A stretch of DNA of 64,000 nt from Meghimatium bilineatum (Eukaryota; Mollusca; Gastropoda; Stylommatophora; Philomycidae), in NCBI GenBank assembly GCA_034231615.1, contig CM067311.1:27432015-27496014 (forward strand). The letters are read 5' to 3'. The notes under the pieces were generated by a model, which was given only the letters and a program-made list of their open reading frames with translations, did not search any database and was not told where the DNA came from. This document shows positions 1-12,410 of the stretch, piece after piece (the first letter of the stretch is position 1; each line of letters begins with the position of its first letter). Made by a program: the position numbers and the translations under genes.

Positions 1-1812
1 TTCAGCTAAGAAGAAAAGGACACTTGATGAAGAAAGGCGAGTATTTCAAGAAAAATGGGAACTACATTATTTTTGTGCAATAGTAAATGGAAAGATACAT
101 TGTTTAGTATGCAATAATAGCATTGCCACGCCAAAAGAGTACAACTTAAAAAGACATGAAACCAACCATCGATCTTGCGATAAACATGTGTGCTTAATGT
201 GTGTTTCAGGACTCCAGGAATGGAAGACTAACTTGATACAGCAACAGACATGTTTTACAAAAATAGATCAAGCCAATGTCGCTTCCGTTACTGCAAGCTA
301 TGAACTCAGCCGAATGGTCGCCATGAGTGGGAAATCTTACAGTCAAGAAGATTTCGTAAAGTATTGCCTTGTAAAAACTGCTGACATTGTGTGCCCACAG
401 AAAGCACAGTTATTTAAGGGTATTTCGTTAACCAGGAATACTGTTGCTGGACGGATTGATGAAATGCCAGATGATTTGAAACAACAGTTGAAGGCTGCAT
501 CATCCAAATTTGAACATTTTTCTATTGCTATTGATGAGACCGTTGACATCACTGGAATAGCACATCTTGCAGTTTTTATTAGGGCATGTGACAGTGAATT
601 TAATATTTATGAAGAACTAATTGAACTAATCCCAATGCATAAGACAACAGCGAGCGAAGACATCTTTGAAAAACTCGAGCGGATTCTGCATGACTATGAT
701 TTTGATTTGAGTAAACTTGTATGTTTAATCTACTGACGATGCTACGAATATGGTTGGCAGACATAATGGTGTTGCTGCCAAGTTGCCAACAAAAATTGAG
801 ACCTCGTATCCAGATTCATCATTTGCACATTTTCACTGCATTACTCATCAGCAAAATTTGTGTTCAAAGATTTTAAAATTGAATCATGTGCTTAGTGTGG
901 TCACAAAAACTGTGAATTTTATCAAATGCAATGCTCTCAACCATCGTCAATTCAGTCAGCTATTAGAAGACATGGATAGTCAGTTCACCGATGTTCCGAT
1001 CTACACAGCAGTCCGTTGGTTGTCGTGTCACAAAGTGCTTAAAAGATTTTATTTGCTGAGACCAGAAATTACTTTATTTTTGGAGATGAAAGGTAAAAAC
1101 ACAGATGAAATAAAATTGGGTCCAGGATCTAGATTTTGCTGTGGACATTACTGCACATTTAAGTGATCTTAATTTGAAATTACACGCCAAAAACAAACTC
1201 ATCACTCAGTTGTACGACGATATCAAATGTTTCATTACAAAAATAAGCTTATGGAAGACACAGTTGTCACGTGAAAATTTGATTCATTTTCCTAACTGCA
1301 AAGAACTGAAAAACCATGCCAATTCTGAATCTGTACTTACCTTTGCAAAATATGAGAGTCACCTAGATTTATTGTCAAAAGAGTTCCAGGAAAGATTTAG
1401 TGATTTCTCATCTTTTGAATACCATTTTGCATTATTATCTGCACCATTCAACTTTGATGTTGTTAAAGGAGAGGAAAACTTGCAGATGGAGCTATTAGAA
1501 ATGCAGTCTGATTCTACACTCAAAGCAAAGTATCTAGAAGTCGGGATACCTGGCTTCTATTCATACCTTCCTGAAAAGTTTACAATCTTCAGAAAGTTTT
1601 CAACTAGGATTATGGCAATGTTCGGTTCCACCTATGTGTGTGAACAGTTATTTTCCTTCATGAAATTAACAAAAACTTCTCAGAGAACAAGGTTGACCGA
1701 TGAACACTTTTCATCCCTGATGAAGATCGGAACTGCAAATACATTTCAGCCAGATATACGACAAATTGTCAGGAAAAAGAGGCATCAAACCTCAGGACAA
1801 AACACTGATTAA
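1..1812 (+). mobile_element. hAT transposon copy A, transposase body (GTF2IRD2-like), broken
   Basis: This is a cut-and-paste transposase of the hAT superfamily, resembling the domesticated GTF2IRD2/Charlie8 type. The reading frame is open from base 2, so the 5' end lies outside the window. In order I see a BED-type zinc-finger region (CLVC, then H..TNH, about bases 100-170), the catalytic-core motif FSIAIDETVDITG near 520, the core motif TDDATNMVGRH near 735, CITHQQNLCSKIL near 840, and the C-terminal hAT dimerisation block CEQLFSFMKLT near 1640. Two frameshifts break it, near 730 and near 1110-1140. The coding region ends at the TTAA of 1809-1812 and the normal 3' terminus is missing there. 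It resumes at 21565. Compared with copy B at 27107-28888, the C-terminal 110 residues differ at about six positions. The family call is confident; the subfamily is by recall. Confidence 0.88.
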
Positions 1813-2203
1813 CTCATTGGGGACCGATCGCCACTATAACGGCTTTATAGTATGAGTCTACAGGACCTTTCACCACTTTAACGGCTTCAATTTTAGATCG
1901 ATCATATATTGATCAGTTATATTTCGTTTTGCCCAGTTCAAGTTTTTATGGTAACCTCTTAACATCCAGGAAACCACTTCCTTTAGAAAACTGAAGATGA
2001 CTCGCGTGGCTGCAAAAGAAACCATTTCTTTGATCTCCATACCCTGCGTTTGTTATTTCCGAAATTCTGAAAAAATGGCAACGCCCACTTCTTCTAGATA
2101 CAGTGCAGAACAATCTATGGTTATGTTTCAGAGCTTGCTAATTAGTGAATCTGATAATGATGATTCCGATAGTGATTATAGTAAATGTTTACAAGACCTT
2201 TGA
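1813..2203 (+). mobile_element. piggyBac-like left end with N-terminal transposase remnant
   Basis: Just inside the left TTAA lies a terminus-like stretch with two imperfect repeats of an ACCxxTxxAACGGCTT motif. It is followed by a 68-codon open frame at 1997-2203. From the internal methionine, the peptide has RYSAEQSM and then the acidic run SESDNDDSDSDYS. An acidic Ser/Asp N-terminus after an 'aEqa' helix is typical of PGBD-type piggyBac transposases. No DDD catalytic core follows in any frame I could read, so at most the first 45 or so residues survive. The TTAA context supports the call. Alone, the peptide would be too short to name. Confidence 0.42.
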
Positions 2204-2404
2204 CACTGCCTGGCACAAATTCAAAATTATAACACCAAATATGATTTTAATATGATTGTGACCAAAGAATAGGACCATATCTCAATGCCTAGATTATTTT
2301 TTTAGCATGAAATTTAGAAATGTTTAAGAATATACATGAGAATAGAGAATAGGACTACTTCAAAGTTTCATGGAAGTAAAAGCTTTGATAAAATAACATG
2401 TAAC

Positions 2405-2460
2405 TACAGTGCCGTTGCATGCAACCTTCGTTGCGGAGACGGTACTTGATGATAATGACA
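2405..2460 (+). mobile_element. RTE-like LINE 3' tail, tiny fragment
   Basis: The stretch CAACCTTCGTTGCGGAGACG followed by GTACTTGATGATAATGA matches the 3' end of the RTE-like LINE seen intact at 26580-26625 (CGGAGACGGCACTTAATGATG). Only the last 50 bases or so are present. The rest of 2210-2930 shows no recognisable gene; it has a T-run joined to a G11 run at 2809-2819. Confidence 0.4.
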
Positions 2461-2934
2461 GTGTAGAGAACTACGGGAAACTACAGGAAGACAACAGCAA
2501 CAAATTGAGCAGCAATAAACAAGTCGAAAATTTTCGACTGTGAACGGGACTTTGCCGTCTAAATGCACATTTACACCAAATCGATCGTCATCAACACTCT
2601 GCGACTTGCATCTGCCCAGGAATAACATAGGGGACCTATAGGGGCATTCACCAGAACCAGGGTCATAGATACGTCTTCGATAAGGGGGAGGGGAAAATGT
2701 ACCGAATTAAAATGGTTATATCTTCGATCTCATGAGTCATTCCTTCATCTTCCTTGAGTTTTCTTTTCTATTTTTATTTTTAGACAACCAATTATATATT
2801 TTTTTTTTGGGGGGGGGGGTCTACTCTTTTTTGGCCTTTTTTTCCTAGTACTAAGTGTCATGATCTGACTTCTTAAGCGAAAGAAACACACACTGCCCCC
2901 TTATCAACGGACTTGACCCCAAATAAAACATTCT

Positions 2935-3170
2935 ACGGTAGAAGACCTCTGTACGTAATTAATTAGGACTTCATTCGTTACGTTTTAAAAAAAAATATTA
3001 TTGTCGTGATTTTCATTGGCCATTATTTGTATACTTGGCGTCGCATGCCAAAAATAGCCAGACGACTCCAAGTATATAAATGGTAGCCAGCGATATAGTG
3101 CGGTAATAATAAAACACGTAACGAATGACGTCCTAATTAATTATGTAAAGAGGTCTTCTGTACCATATAA
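2935..3170. mobile_element. Palindromic hairpin MITE with ~50-bp terminal inverted repeats
   Basis: The left arm reads GTAGAAGACCTCTGTACG and continues through TAATTAATTAGGAC to TTCGTTACG. The right arm reads, on the opposite strand, the same with only a few changes. The arms are about 50 bp with about 130 bp between them. The core includes TTTCATTGGCCATTATTTG and CGCATGCCAAAAATAGCCA, which recurs at 34757-34805 and in part at 14741. No coding capacity. The superfamily is not assigned and I could not fix a target-site duplication. Confidence 0.65.
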
Positions 3171-3269
3171 GGTCATTTCCCAGAGCACATACTACAGAAC
3201 TGTTTCAGTTTGTGACAAATACTCGGCGCAAAATATTCACGAATTTATGTATTTAATTAACAAAGTTAC

Positions 3270-4970
3270 AACTTTTTTCCCATCACAAGCACCAAAAATA
3301 TGGAAACGATTGCGCGGAAACAATAATGAAAACGTCGGAATCGCTTGTAGTTGCAGCATCTTCATGTTCTACTAAGACGAATGAACAAGTGAAATATAGT
3401 TGGCCGTCCTGTTGGAGAATGGAGCAAACGAATGATTTCTTGGAAAGAAATGTTTGGTTACTAACAACGGATTGGAAAATATTTTGCAGTACTTGCAGCA
3501 TAATTCAAACACTCGGAACGGAGGCTAAAATGGAATCTAAGATTTCAAAAGAATGAGCAAACAGTGAAGAAACTTATTTTATCAAAACTCGGGAACAACA
3601 TCTTTACAAATACAAATATTGAAACATAAAGCAAACGATGGTCACACACTTTTCATAACAATATTAGAAGACGCGAAGAAAAAGACACTTAAACGGTATC
3701 CCTAAAATTGCAATCACGCCAAAAAGAAACAACTACAAAGGTGTTTCACAAAGTCATTCAATACTTTTGAAATGGAAATTAATCTGCAAGAAATTAACGG
3801 CGTTGATATGGGGCGGATACTTCGCTCTACAAATGATTGCGTTAATATTATACATCATATTAGCAAGGAGATGAAAACTAAATTGATCAATACAATTGTA
3901 AATATAAAATCAAGATTTTCATTCATCATCGACGAGGCGATAACAATCAGAATATCTACATTATTTTGTATATTCGCGCAATAATTTCAGGTTGTGAAAT
4001 GATCAGACTAGTTTATTTATTTATTGGCTTAGCTGAACTAGAAGATGTACCATCCGCCGGAATCTTCTCCGCTTTCATTAGATGTCTTCATTCTATTGAA
4101 TTGACGAAGGAGTGCATGAATGAATGTTTAATTTCTGTTGCTTGTGATGATGTAGCAATAATGTTGGGTTCTCGTAGTAAAAAAAAAGTTATTAAAAGAT
4201 AAAATTCCATCATTAATTGTTTGATACTGTGCTAAGCATAATCTGGAATTATCAGTCCACGATGCTGATAAGAAAGTTTCTGAAATTAATAGATTGAAAT
4301 AATTTATTGACAAGTTATAAGTTTTTTATCATGCATCGACCAAAGAATAATCGCGAACTCCATGCATGTGCCAGTTCACTGGAAGCGCAGTTGTTGAAAA
4401 TTAGACGAATATTAAGCATTAGTTGGGTAGCATCCAGTTTTCGCTAAGTATCTGCAGTTTGGTTGGACCATAAAGTAGTTTGTCATGTTAGAATGCTTAA
4501 GATGATAATTCCAGAGATAAAAAAAAAAGATAGGTGCACATATCAGGGATTGATGAAGAAGATTACTATTGTGGAGTTTATTTTAGACTTAGAATTAATG
4601 TGTAATGCACTTCAAGAGATTTCTGTACTGAGCCTGATATCGCAAGAACGAAACATATATTCAAATGATGCCAATAAAGCAATTAAGCGCACTATACATT
4701 TGTTTGTAGGGAGGCGATTATAACCCGGACAGTACTGCCAGAAAGCTCTACAAGTTGAAAAGTCTCTAATTTTGCAAGGAATTCCTATTTACAATAGAGA
4801 TAGAAAAGATGATCAAATAATATGTCCCTGTTTCTTTTCACGGCAGCTTGGAGGCTTCACTAAAACAACAACGGCTTTTTGGGCACCAGGCAGCAACAGA
4901 TTAAAATAGCAAGGAAAGAAATAGAAATATTGAACTTTATAAAGGCATGAACAAATTATGGTCTTTATTA
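3270..4970 (+). mobile_element. hAT transposase relic, KIAA1586-like
   Basis: Pieces in all three plus-strand frames read as one decayed hAT transposase of the type domesticated as KIAA1586. In order: a short Cys-containing N-terminal region (near 3480, FCSTCS), KISKEWAN-like text near 3540 (its Trp is now a stop), LQEINGVDMGRIL at 3778, FSFIIDEAITI near 3915, RAIISGCE near 3975, ISVACDDVAIMLGSRS near 4130, SRELHACA-like text near 4350 and AIKRTIHLF near 4680. I count at least eight stops or frameshifts, so this is an old non-functional copy. It lies inside the TTAA-bounded interval. No terminal inverted repeats were identified. Confidence 0.75.
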
Positions 4971-5083
4971 TAAACCTGGTTAAAGTAAGCATTATATTAG
5001 TGCATGTATGTCGTTATGTAAGTATGTATGTATGTGTGTCTGTATATCTGTATATATCTCTGTATGGGTCGAGGTTGTGAGGC

Positions 5084-5205
<122 letters not shown>

Positions 5206-5636
5206 GAAGAGCTATTTTTACACGGTGTCAACCTGTTACAGTCGATGTGATATTGGGCGACACACTGTAGCTCTTATGGACACTCACAGTGCTAAGAAAT
5301 AAGCCAACCTAGCATTGTTAACAAAGACTTTGTCTATCTTGAAAAGTCTGCGGCGAAATACTCGGAAGAAGTTGGCAGATAACTCAACGGGTACATAGGC
5401 GCTAACAGCAGAGCTGTGTGGACAGCATAGGACACAGTTAGACACATAGTACTCTCTGGCCATCCACTGCACCTGATCTTCTCCCAGTTGTCTCGACTTT
5501 GTCTTGCCACTGGACCAAGATAAAACTCAGGAGAGAGAGTGTGATTGACGATTAGCGCAACTCTTCCACACTATAAACCAACTTCAGCGATAGTCATTTC
5601 TCAACACAATCATTTACTTATCTTTACTAATGAAAT
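5206..5636 (+). other. Probable LINE 5' untranslated region
   Basis: Sequence of balanced composition with no useful open frame lies directly upstream of the endonuclease start at 5637. It is most simply the 5' UTR of the following LINE. Nothing else is recognised. Confidence 0.35.
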
Positions 5637-7975
5637 ATGAAGAGAACAAAGTGTGAATCAATCCTAGTTGGTTCATGGAATGTTCGGACACTTACGGATA
5701 TCTCAGATGTAAACAGACCAGAAATAAGAACAGCACTAATTGCTAAAGAATTGGCCCGTTATAATCTGGATATTGTTGCACTTAGTGAAACGCGGTTTGC
5801 AGATGAGGGTCAGTTGACAGAGAGAGGTGGAGGGTATACATTCTTCTGGATAGGACGTAAAAACACAGGCGTGAATCAGGTGTTGATTTTTCTATAAAAC
5901 CATCTCTGGTGCAGAAACTTCCAGGTCTGCCTCGAGCAATTAGCGATCGGTTGATGTCGTTGCGATTAAAAGTGAGCAAAAATACATTGGATCACCACCT
6001 CTATTAAATGCCGATTCGTCGAAGCTTCTCACTGACAAAAATGACATCTTAAATGGTTGGGCTGAACATTTTGAAGAAATCCTAAACAAACCATCAGTAA
6101 TAAATGAAGAAGTCATAAACAGAATGCCACAACTTGGGATAAAAGAAGAACTCGATATACCTCCAAGCAGTCAAGAGGTTATGATAGCGATTAAACAAAG
6201 ATCAAATGATAAAGCTCCTGGTTTGGATGCCTTACCTGCTGAAATTTATAAAAATGGCGGACCACTGCTGATTAAAAAAAAACTAACTGACATTTTTGGT
6301 ATTTTCTGGAACTCAGGTACATTGCCTCAATATCTAAAAGATGCTTCTATAGTACACCTATATAAAGGCAAAGGTACCATAGTCTTGCGATAATCACAGG
6401 GGCATATCACTTTTGTCTATAGCTGGTAAAATTCTTGCTCGTGACATACTCAATAGATTAAATAACTCACTATTAAACGAGCTACTCCCAGAGAGTCAGT
6501 GCGGATTTCGTGCAGGTCGTGGTACAGTTGATATGCTATTCGCTGTACGACAAATTCAGGAAAAGTCACAGAGCAACATAGTGAACTCTTAGCAACATTT
6601 GTGGACTTAACTAAAGCATTCGATACCGTTAACAGAGAAGGACTGTGGAAGGTGCTTACAAAGTTCGGATGTGCCCCAAAACTTGTCACCGTGATACAAT
6701 TTCATGACGGTATGATGGCTAGTGTTATCTGCGACGGAGGAGTATCTCCTGCATTCCCTGTCACAAATGGTGTAAAGCAGGGATGTGTGCTGGCCCCTAC
6801 TCTTATCAGCCTGTTATTTACGTCCATGCTAACGGAAGCACACCATAGTAATGAAACAGCTGGCATAATGATCAATTACAGAACAGATGGTGGTCTTTTC
6901 AATTAACGTCGTCTAAAAGCAAAAAAGAAAACTAAATATGTTAGAGAATTACTTTAACCTGACGACTGTGCATTGTATGCTGACTCTGTCGTAAACATGC
7001 AGAGCACCATAGACCGCTTCTCACATGCCTGCAACAACTTTGGTCTCACTATTAACACCCAAAAATAAACCACATACGCCATGCACCAAGCAACATCAAA
7101 TAGCCAACATACTGCTATTTCTATAATCGTCAATCAGGAAAAACTGCAGGTAGTCGACAATTTTACTTATCTTGGAAGCACTCTCTCTCTCGCGATGTCA
7201 ACATTGATGTGGAAATTAACAAAAGACTGGCAAAAGCTAGTGCTGCATTTGGCAGATTACGCAACAATGTATGGGACAGAAGATGTATAAGAACAACCAC
7301 CAAACTTCAAGTATATCATAATGCTGTTATACCAACCCTACTATATGCTTGTGAAACATGGACAGTGTATGCTAGACATGCAAGAAAATGAAATCATTTC
7401 CATCTTACCTGCCTACATAAATTACTAAACATCCATTGGTGGGACAAAGTACCAGACTACGAGATCTTGGAAAAATCAACCCCAATAAGCATCGACACAA
7501 TACTTATGAAGGCGCAGACACGCTGGGCAGGCCATCTTGTGCGTATGGAGAACTCACGTCTGCCAAAACACATATATTATGGATCACTCAAGGCAGGATT
7601 TCGAAAAGCTGTTGGACAGAAAAAGCACTTCAAAGACACGCTCAAGTCATCACTGAAACATCTTAATATTGACGTAGGCGTTTGGGAGAGCCTCGCTCAG
7701 CATAAAACAGCATGGCGTTACAGCATTAGAACGGGAGCACTAGCGGCGGAAGAGTCCAGACAAGACAGAAGCGGGCATGTAGAAAAGAAAAAAACATCTC
7801 AACCTCACATAGATACCCTGTATTGTTGTCATTCTGTAAAAGAACATTTTGTGCGCGCATTGGATTTATTAGTCATTTAAAAATGCACTATTAACTTTAT
7901 TATTTTTATTATGTATTGTTATTATGGTTGAGTTTTTGGTCATCGTCCATTACGACGGACGAACATCATCATCAT
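5637..7975 (+). mobile_element. LINE with AP endonuclease, reverse transcriptase and C2H2 tail, broken
   Basis: Non-LTR retrotransposon in its natural order. An apurinic-type endonuclease N-terminus (GSWNVRTL, then ALSETRF) covers 5637-5895. After a deletion of most of the endonuclease comes a reverse transcriptase: NDKAPGLDALPAEIY at 6205, ESQCGFRAGRGT at 6490, VDLTKAFDTVNREGLW at 6602 and NGVKQGCVLAPTL at 6768. The catalytic YADD box is damaged (PDDCALYAD near 6960). Then come LQVVDNFTYLGSTLS at 7147, LLYACETW at 7341, RWAGHLVRM at 7530 and a worn zinc-finger tail near 7820. The 3' end has GACGGACGAACATCATCATC at 7951. At least six frameshifts or stops. Related fragments lie at 31525 and 33754. 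Clade is RTE-like but unsettled. Confidence 0.88.
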
Positions 7976-8034
7976 GTATGGGAAGGTTTGATTGGTTCTT
8001 TTTGTTGCTAGTTGTCATGCTCAACACTAACCTC

Positions 8035-8120
8035 ATACAATTATTAGTCTCTTATGACATGCATGGCAGATCAGAGCGTTAATATTCTTTGCTCCTCCTT
8101 CTGACACTGTCAACACACGA
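8035..8120 (-). mobile_element. SINE-like family A, short fragment
   Basis: ATTCTTTGCTCC and GTCAACACACG match the right part of the family A unit at 49768-50035. Only about 85 bases remain. Confidence 0.4.
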
Positions 8121-8449
8121 AATGATTGAACCCTCCCTCTTTAGGTAACGTAACCTCATAATTAACGCTACGGAGAATACACAACAAACCACACCGCCGC
8201 CCGTTTTTTAATATGACAGTAGAACTATAAGAAAACTATTTGATTACTCAAAATGTTTCATACGTAAGCTTGGTTTTTTTCCCCCTTCAATACTTCCTAT
8301 GTGCAAAAAAGTATGACGGCAATATATGGGGGGGGGGGGGGAAGGAGGAGAGGTGGTGACCATTCATGTTGAAGTACTGACCATCCACTTCCATAAACGC
8401 CGTATACCCACCTTTTTCCTAGAAAAAAACCCCTGTATTTATGTATATA

Positions 8450-8712
8450 TATATATGACGCCCTACAGTCCAAAAGAGCGCATCATCTTGTGAAAAGAGG
8501 AGAAATATTGCAGCCCAACAGCGGAGAGTAGCTAGAAAGTCACGGATAGATCAAAATCCGTCTACGGTGGTCATTCCATGCTCGAACTGCCCAAAAACAT
8601 TTACGTATCGTATAGGGCTCATTAGACATCTACGAACTATTAGACATGGTCATAATTCTAACTGAATTTTCAAAAGTGGATGTAAAAATGGTCATCATCA
8701 CTTGTGATGGAC
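8450..8712 (+). mobile_element. LINE 3' end encoding a C2H2 finger
   Basis: One plus-strand frame reads a basic stretch (RRNIAAQQRRVARKSR), then CSNCPKTFTYRIGLIRHLRT. This is the C2H2 finger that ends the LINE type at 5637-7975, but from a different subfamily. It ends in CATCATCACTTGTGATGGAC, the usual 3' tail of the group. 5'-truncated to about 260 bases. Confidence 0.6.
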
Positions 8713-8715
8713 GGA

Positions 8716-8760
8716 CATACACACACAAACACACCCACAAGCGCACACACACACACAGAT
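8716..8760. repeat. CA-rich microsatellite
   Basis: Imperfect (CA)n directly behind a LINE 3' end. It may have grown from the LINE tail. Confidence 0.85.
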
Positions 8761-9011
8761 ATGTATGTATTAATTATTAACATGATGGTCAAGCAGTCCC
8801 TTGTGTAAACGTAAATTTATGTGTGCGTGTCATCAAGGAATAATTTTGATCCCAATATGTTTATGTAATAAATCTCTATTTTGGCATCCTCATGTTTCGT
8901 TATTACCTAACCCTTGTTGGTACCACAAACTATGATATTATTATAATTAATTTGATTTAAGGTACTATTATGGTGAGGCACGTTTTTTTCAAACGCGGAC
9001 ATGGTCCAATT

Positions 9012-9300
9012 TCTCTCTTCTTCTGCGTTCGTTTTCAGACTCCTGAATATTTGCATTATGTAGTCTGGAGAACGAAGTGCATTGTGTCATAGCTTATATC
9101 GTAGCTGCGATATCTGCGCTTTTCGGTCTGACACATCCTATTACTTTGACCTTTTTGGGGATGAAACAACCAACGCGAGCCCAAGACCTGCTTAGTCGCA
9201 TCTTACAACATAATTGGCAGGTAATAATGTCGCAATTGTTTACCCCCTCCCCTTTCTGTCCACTGGCAACACACGGGCGCCAATTTGGTTATATCATAGT
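9012..9300 (-). mobile_element. SINE-like family A copy
   Basis: Matches copies at 14042 and 49768 along most of its length: TCTTCTTCTGCGTTCGTT at the left, a GGATGTAGTCTGGAGAA-type module, CTGCGATATCTGCG, then GACACATCC. The A/G-rich tail would be at the left on the minus strand. Non-coding; the 76-codon open frame here is incidental. Confidence 0.6.
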
Positions 9301-9948
9301 TTTTTAACCATAAAATAATAATAGAGTTATGGTAATCCAGCCACCACGAGTTCGAGAGTAGGCCTATGTATTTAAGGGAGTGGTGCAGAACCATAACCAC
9401 CGAATTATATATTCAATACGTTTGTGTCATCGCAATGTTAATATTGGAATCATGGTGCATAAATTCATAAATTATCTGTAACAGTAACCCCCCCCCCCTT
9501 TTTGTGTGGCTGAAAGGCGCATACCTCGCCATAAGATAGGCCTACTTTCTTTATTTAAAAAAAGAAAAACTGAAGAATGGTGATTATTTCGGTAAACAGT
9601 GAATATACTATATATTCACAAATATATTCATAACTTTCGTATTGCAGGAATGGCAAAGAAACTAACAATATATATGGTGTCCCTATAAGCTACAGTTTAC
9701 TCAATGTGTGTACTTTGAATCGCAGGTGCTTAACATGACTAGCATACCACCTAAGGACAAAGATGGTGCCATAGACCTCCCACTCTAACATCCACGCTAC
9801 CTTTTCTCACTTACTGTCATTGGAATAAATGAAAGTGATAATTTGCCATGTGTATCACGTTACAGAAAACCCAAACTTATCATCCATTACTCAATAAATT
9901 ACAGCGACCATGACTAACCCTTATACATACTAATACTAGACAACACAC

Positions 9949-10097
9949 TGTTAAAGTTATATTCCTTACAACTCTCCCACCTGTGTTAAAATTATATCCC
10001 TTACAACTCTCCCACCTGTGTTAAAATTATATTCCTTACAATTCTCCCACCTGTGTTAAAATTGTATTCCTTACAACTCTCCCACCTGTGTTAAAAT
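9949..10097. repeat. 35-bp tandem repeat, 4 copies
   Basis: Unit TGTTAAAATTATATTCC plus TTACAACTCTCCCACCTG, four near-identical copies. No unit length divisible by three and no frame of interest. The stretches either side (9300-9948 and 10098-10559) show no gene; 9488-9498 is a C11 run. Confidence 0.95.
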
Positions 10098-10559
10098 GAA
10101 TAAATGGTAGAAGTTTCTCTGGCAAAGAATGCCGCAATAAAAGCGAGCACAGAGCTCAAAAGAAACAATAGATTAATGTTTTTGAGATTGTTGAATAGTC
10201 CAATGTCAGATGAATAACTTCTAAATCAATAAATGTCTTCCATAAATGTCCAGTGAATCCAAGGTGGAGAAAGTGAACAATGTATAACCCAAGTATGTAA
10301 TTATTGAGCACTGTGAACATTCTGCAGTTATGTTGTATTGTGTACAGGATTTTTGATTTATTTAAGATCAAAACTTGCAAAATGCAATGCCCGAAGATAG
10401 CCATTGGAATCACCAGACTCAACCAAAATGTGCAATGAGAACATCAGAAAGATAATAGATAAAACACCATGCATATAATATATATATAAACAACCGATAA
10501 AATAGTTTGGACAATGGAGGGAGGGGGTTTAAATTTAAGTAATTATTACTAATACGGAC

Positions 10560-11460
10560 GTTTTTATAAGAATTGTCTATTGTCATAACGTCCACACTTG
10601 CCGCTGAGCGTAGAGGTTTGTACAGAAGATATAGTCTGTGTTTCAGAGCCAGGTGTGTTGCTATGGTTATAGTGCAGTCATGTTTATTCAGGATGGTTTT
10701 GAATGTTGTCTATTTATCTTTTCCTAGGTCTGCCCTTGGCTTTGTATCATTATTTAAATCTTGTTATAAGCTCTTATGGGACCGTTCATCCTCATAAGAC
10801 GTCCAAACAATTTTATCTGTTGTTTCTCTATATACTTGATGCACTATGTTATACTTAGTATCCGTCTGATGTTCTAATCGCGCACCTTGTCGAATCTGGT
10901 GACTCAAATAGCCTAACTTAGACATTTCGCAAGTTTCGATCTTTCTCTTACGTGTTGCCAAGTCTGGCATTGGTAGCATAGTGTTGGCACAAAGATGATC
11001 TTACTTATGTGTAGGTGTTAGTTGCCAAATCTGACATTGGTAGCATAATGTTGACACAAAGATGATCTTACTTATGTGTAGGTGTTAGTTGCCAAGTCTG
11101 ACATTGGTAGCATAGTGTTGACACAAAGATGATCTTACTTATGTGTTTCTTTACTTCCATGTTGTTGTTTTTTTACGTGATAAAGCAAAAGTGACATCTG
11201 GTATATCAAAATATTTGCATTTTGACATCTTGTTTCTATCTCTCAATTGACTCGTCCGTCTTCTGTGAAGATACTTCGTAGGTACTTGAACTCTTTGACT
11301 TGTATTATTTTTGTGTTCTCTATTTGAATGTTTAAATGCTCTGTTGATCTCGTTATTTGCATAGTTTGTGCCTTTTGTCTATTGATCCGCTTGTTGTATT
11401 TATTGCATATTCTTGATAGTGAGTTATGTGAGTGCAGTTTTTCTTCATCATCATACATGA
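10560..11460 (-). mobile_element. LINE reverse transcriptase 3' part, broken
   Basis: On the minus strand, 11458-11243 reads a post-YADD reverse transcriptase region (INRQKAQTMQITR, then IIQVKEFKYLRSIFTEDGR). Further along, 10979-10764 reads LINE C-terminal text (CEMSKLGYLSHQIRQGARLE, then ETTDKIVWTSYEDERSH). A 67-bp tandem repeat sits between the two parts. The order is right for one 5'-truncated LINE on the minus strand. Clade not assigned. Confidence 0.6.
10954..11141. repeat. 67-bp tandem repeat, ~2.8 copies
   Basis: Units start GTTGCCAAGTCTGGCATTGG at 10954, 11021 and 11088, with a few substitutions. They interrupt the LINE coding region, so they expanded after or during its decay. Confidence 0.95.
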
Positions 11461-11559
11461 TGTTTTTATCGTCAGCGAAAAGCAGTTATTTGAGTTTGTT
11501 TTTACGTTGTTCATTCTCTGTTGTTTCATAAATCAGAAGTTGCATAAGAATACGCATAT

Positions 11560-12410
11560 AAATTCTACTACATATGACTATGTAAAAATAAGATGACAGC
11601 TATGTTGATGGAAAAGATCTAAAGATAGTAAGAAACATGTATTGGAAACAAACAGCTGTGTCGAGGGTTTACGGTAATGTAGGAGAATTTCAAAAGATAG
11701 AGATCGGCATCAGACAAGGATGTGTAATGTCACCAGATCTTTTCTTTCTGTATACAGAGGATATTATGTGAGACTTAGAAAACATGCTAGGAATAGGAAT
11801 AGCAGTTGGAGGTTACAAAATCTGAATAATCTAAGATATGCTGACAATACAGTTCTGATTACAGGGAGAGAACAAGAAATTTAAAGCTTGTTGGACATGG
11901 TAGTAAAAAAAGTGAAAACAAATCTCTCAGTCTAAACCAGAAGAAACCAGAAGTAATAGCTTTTTCAAGAAATACACACCGCCAGAATACAGCATTACTA
12001 TCTATGTTATGTTATATTCCTCCAGGGCCATAGGCGGCGCATAGGGCAGAAACCATAGCTTTCCATTTCTGTCTGTGTTGCCAGGTCTTTCAATTGTTGC
12101 GTGTTGTTTAGGTTCATTGACATGCCTTCTCTATTAATGGTTCTTCGTAGAGTTTCTCTAGGTCTCCCTCTTCTTACTCTAGGTGGCACCCAATATAATG
12201 ACTGCTGGGGAATTTTTAGGCTGTTCATTCTGAGAACATGGCTGATGTAAGTCCAACGCCTTTGTCTAATGAAGGAAGATATATACTATCTATGATTCAG
12301 CATTAAATCATGGGGATAAAGTCAAGTATCTTGGCACCATTTTAACATCAGATGGCAGGTGCTCCAATGAGTAACAGTAATTACAGTAAGAGTAACCGTA
12401 ACAATGAAAC
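11560..12410 (+). mobile_element. LINE reverse transcriptase fragment, interrupted by another LINE
   Basis: The plus strand reads KIVRNMYWKQTAV, then IEIGIRQGCVMSPDLFFLYT at 11700-11760, a worn active-site region near 11840, and after the inserted segment 12006-12283 it resumes with HGDKVKYLGTILTSDGRC near 12313. That is the standard order of reverse transcriptase palm and thumb. It has several stops. It is a different LINE from the minus-strand one just to the left. Confidence 0.65.
12006..12283 (-). mobile_element. LINE 3' end inserted with an 11-bp target duplication
   Basis: The minus-strand frame reads RGRPRETLRRTINREG, then QQLKDLATQTEMES and FCPMRRLWPW, the typical C-terminus of a LINE ('RGRPR...LA.DR..W...LCP'). 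TACTATCTATG flanks it at 11995-12005 and 12284-12294. It is a short 5'-truncated insertion into the LINE at 11560-12410. Confidence 0.75.
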
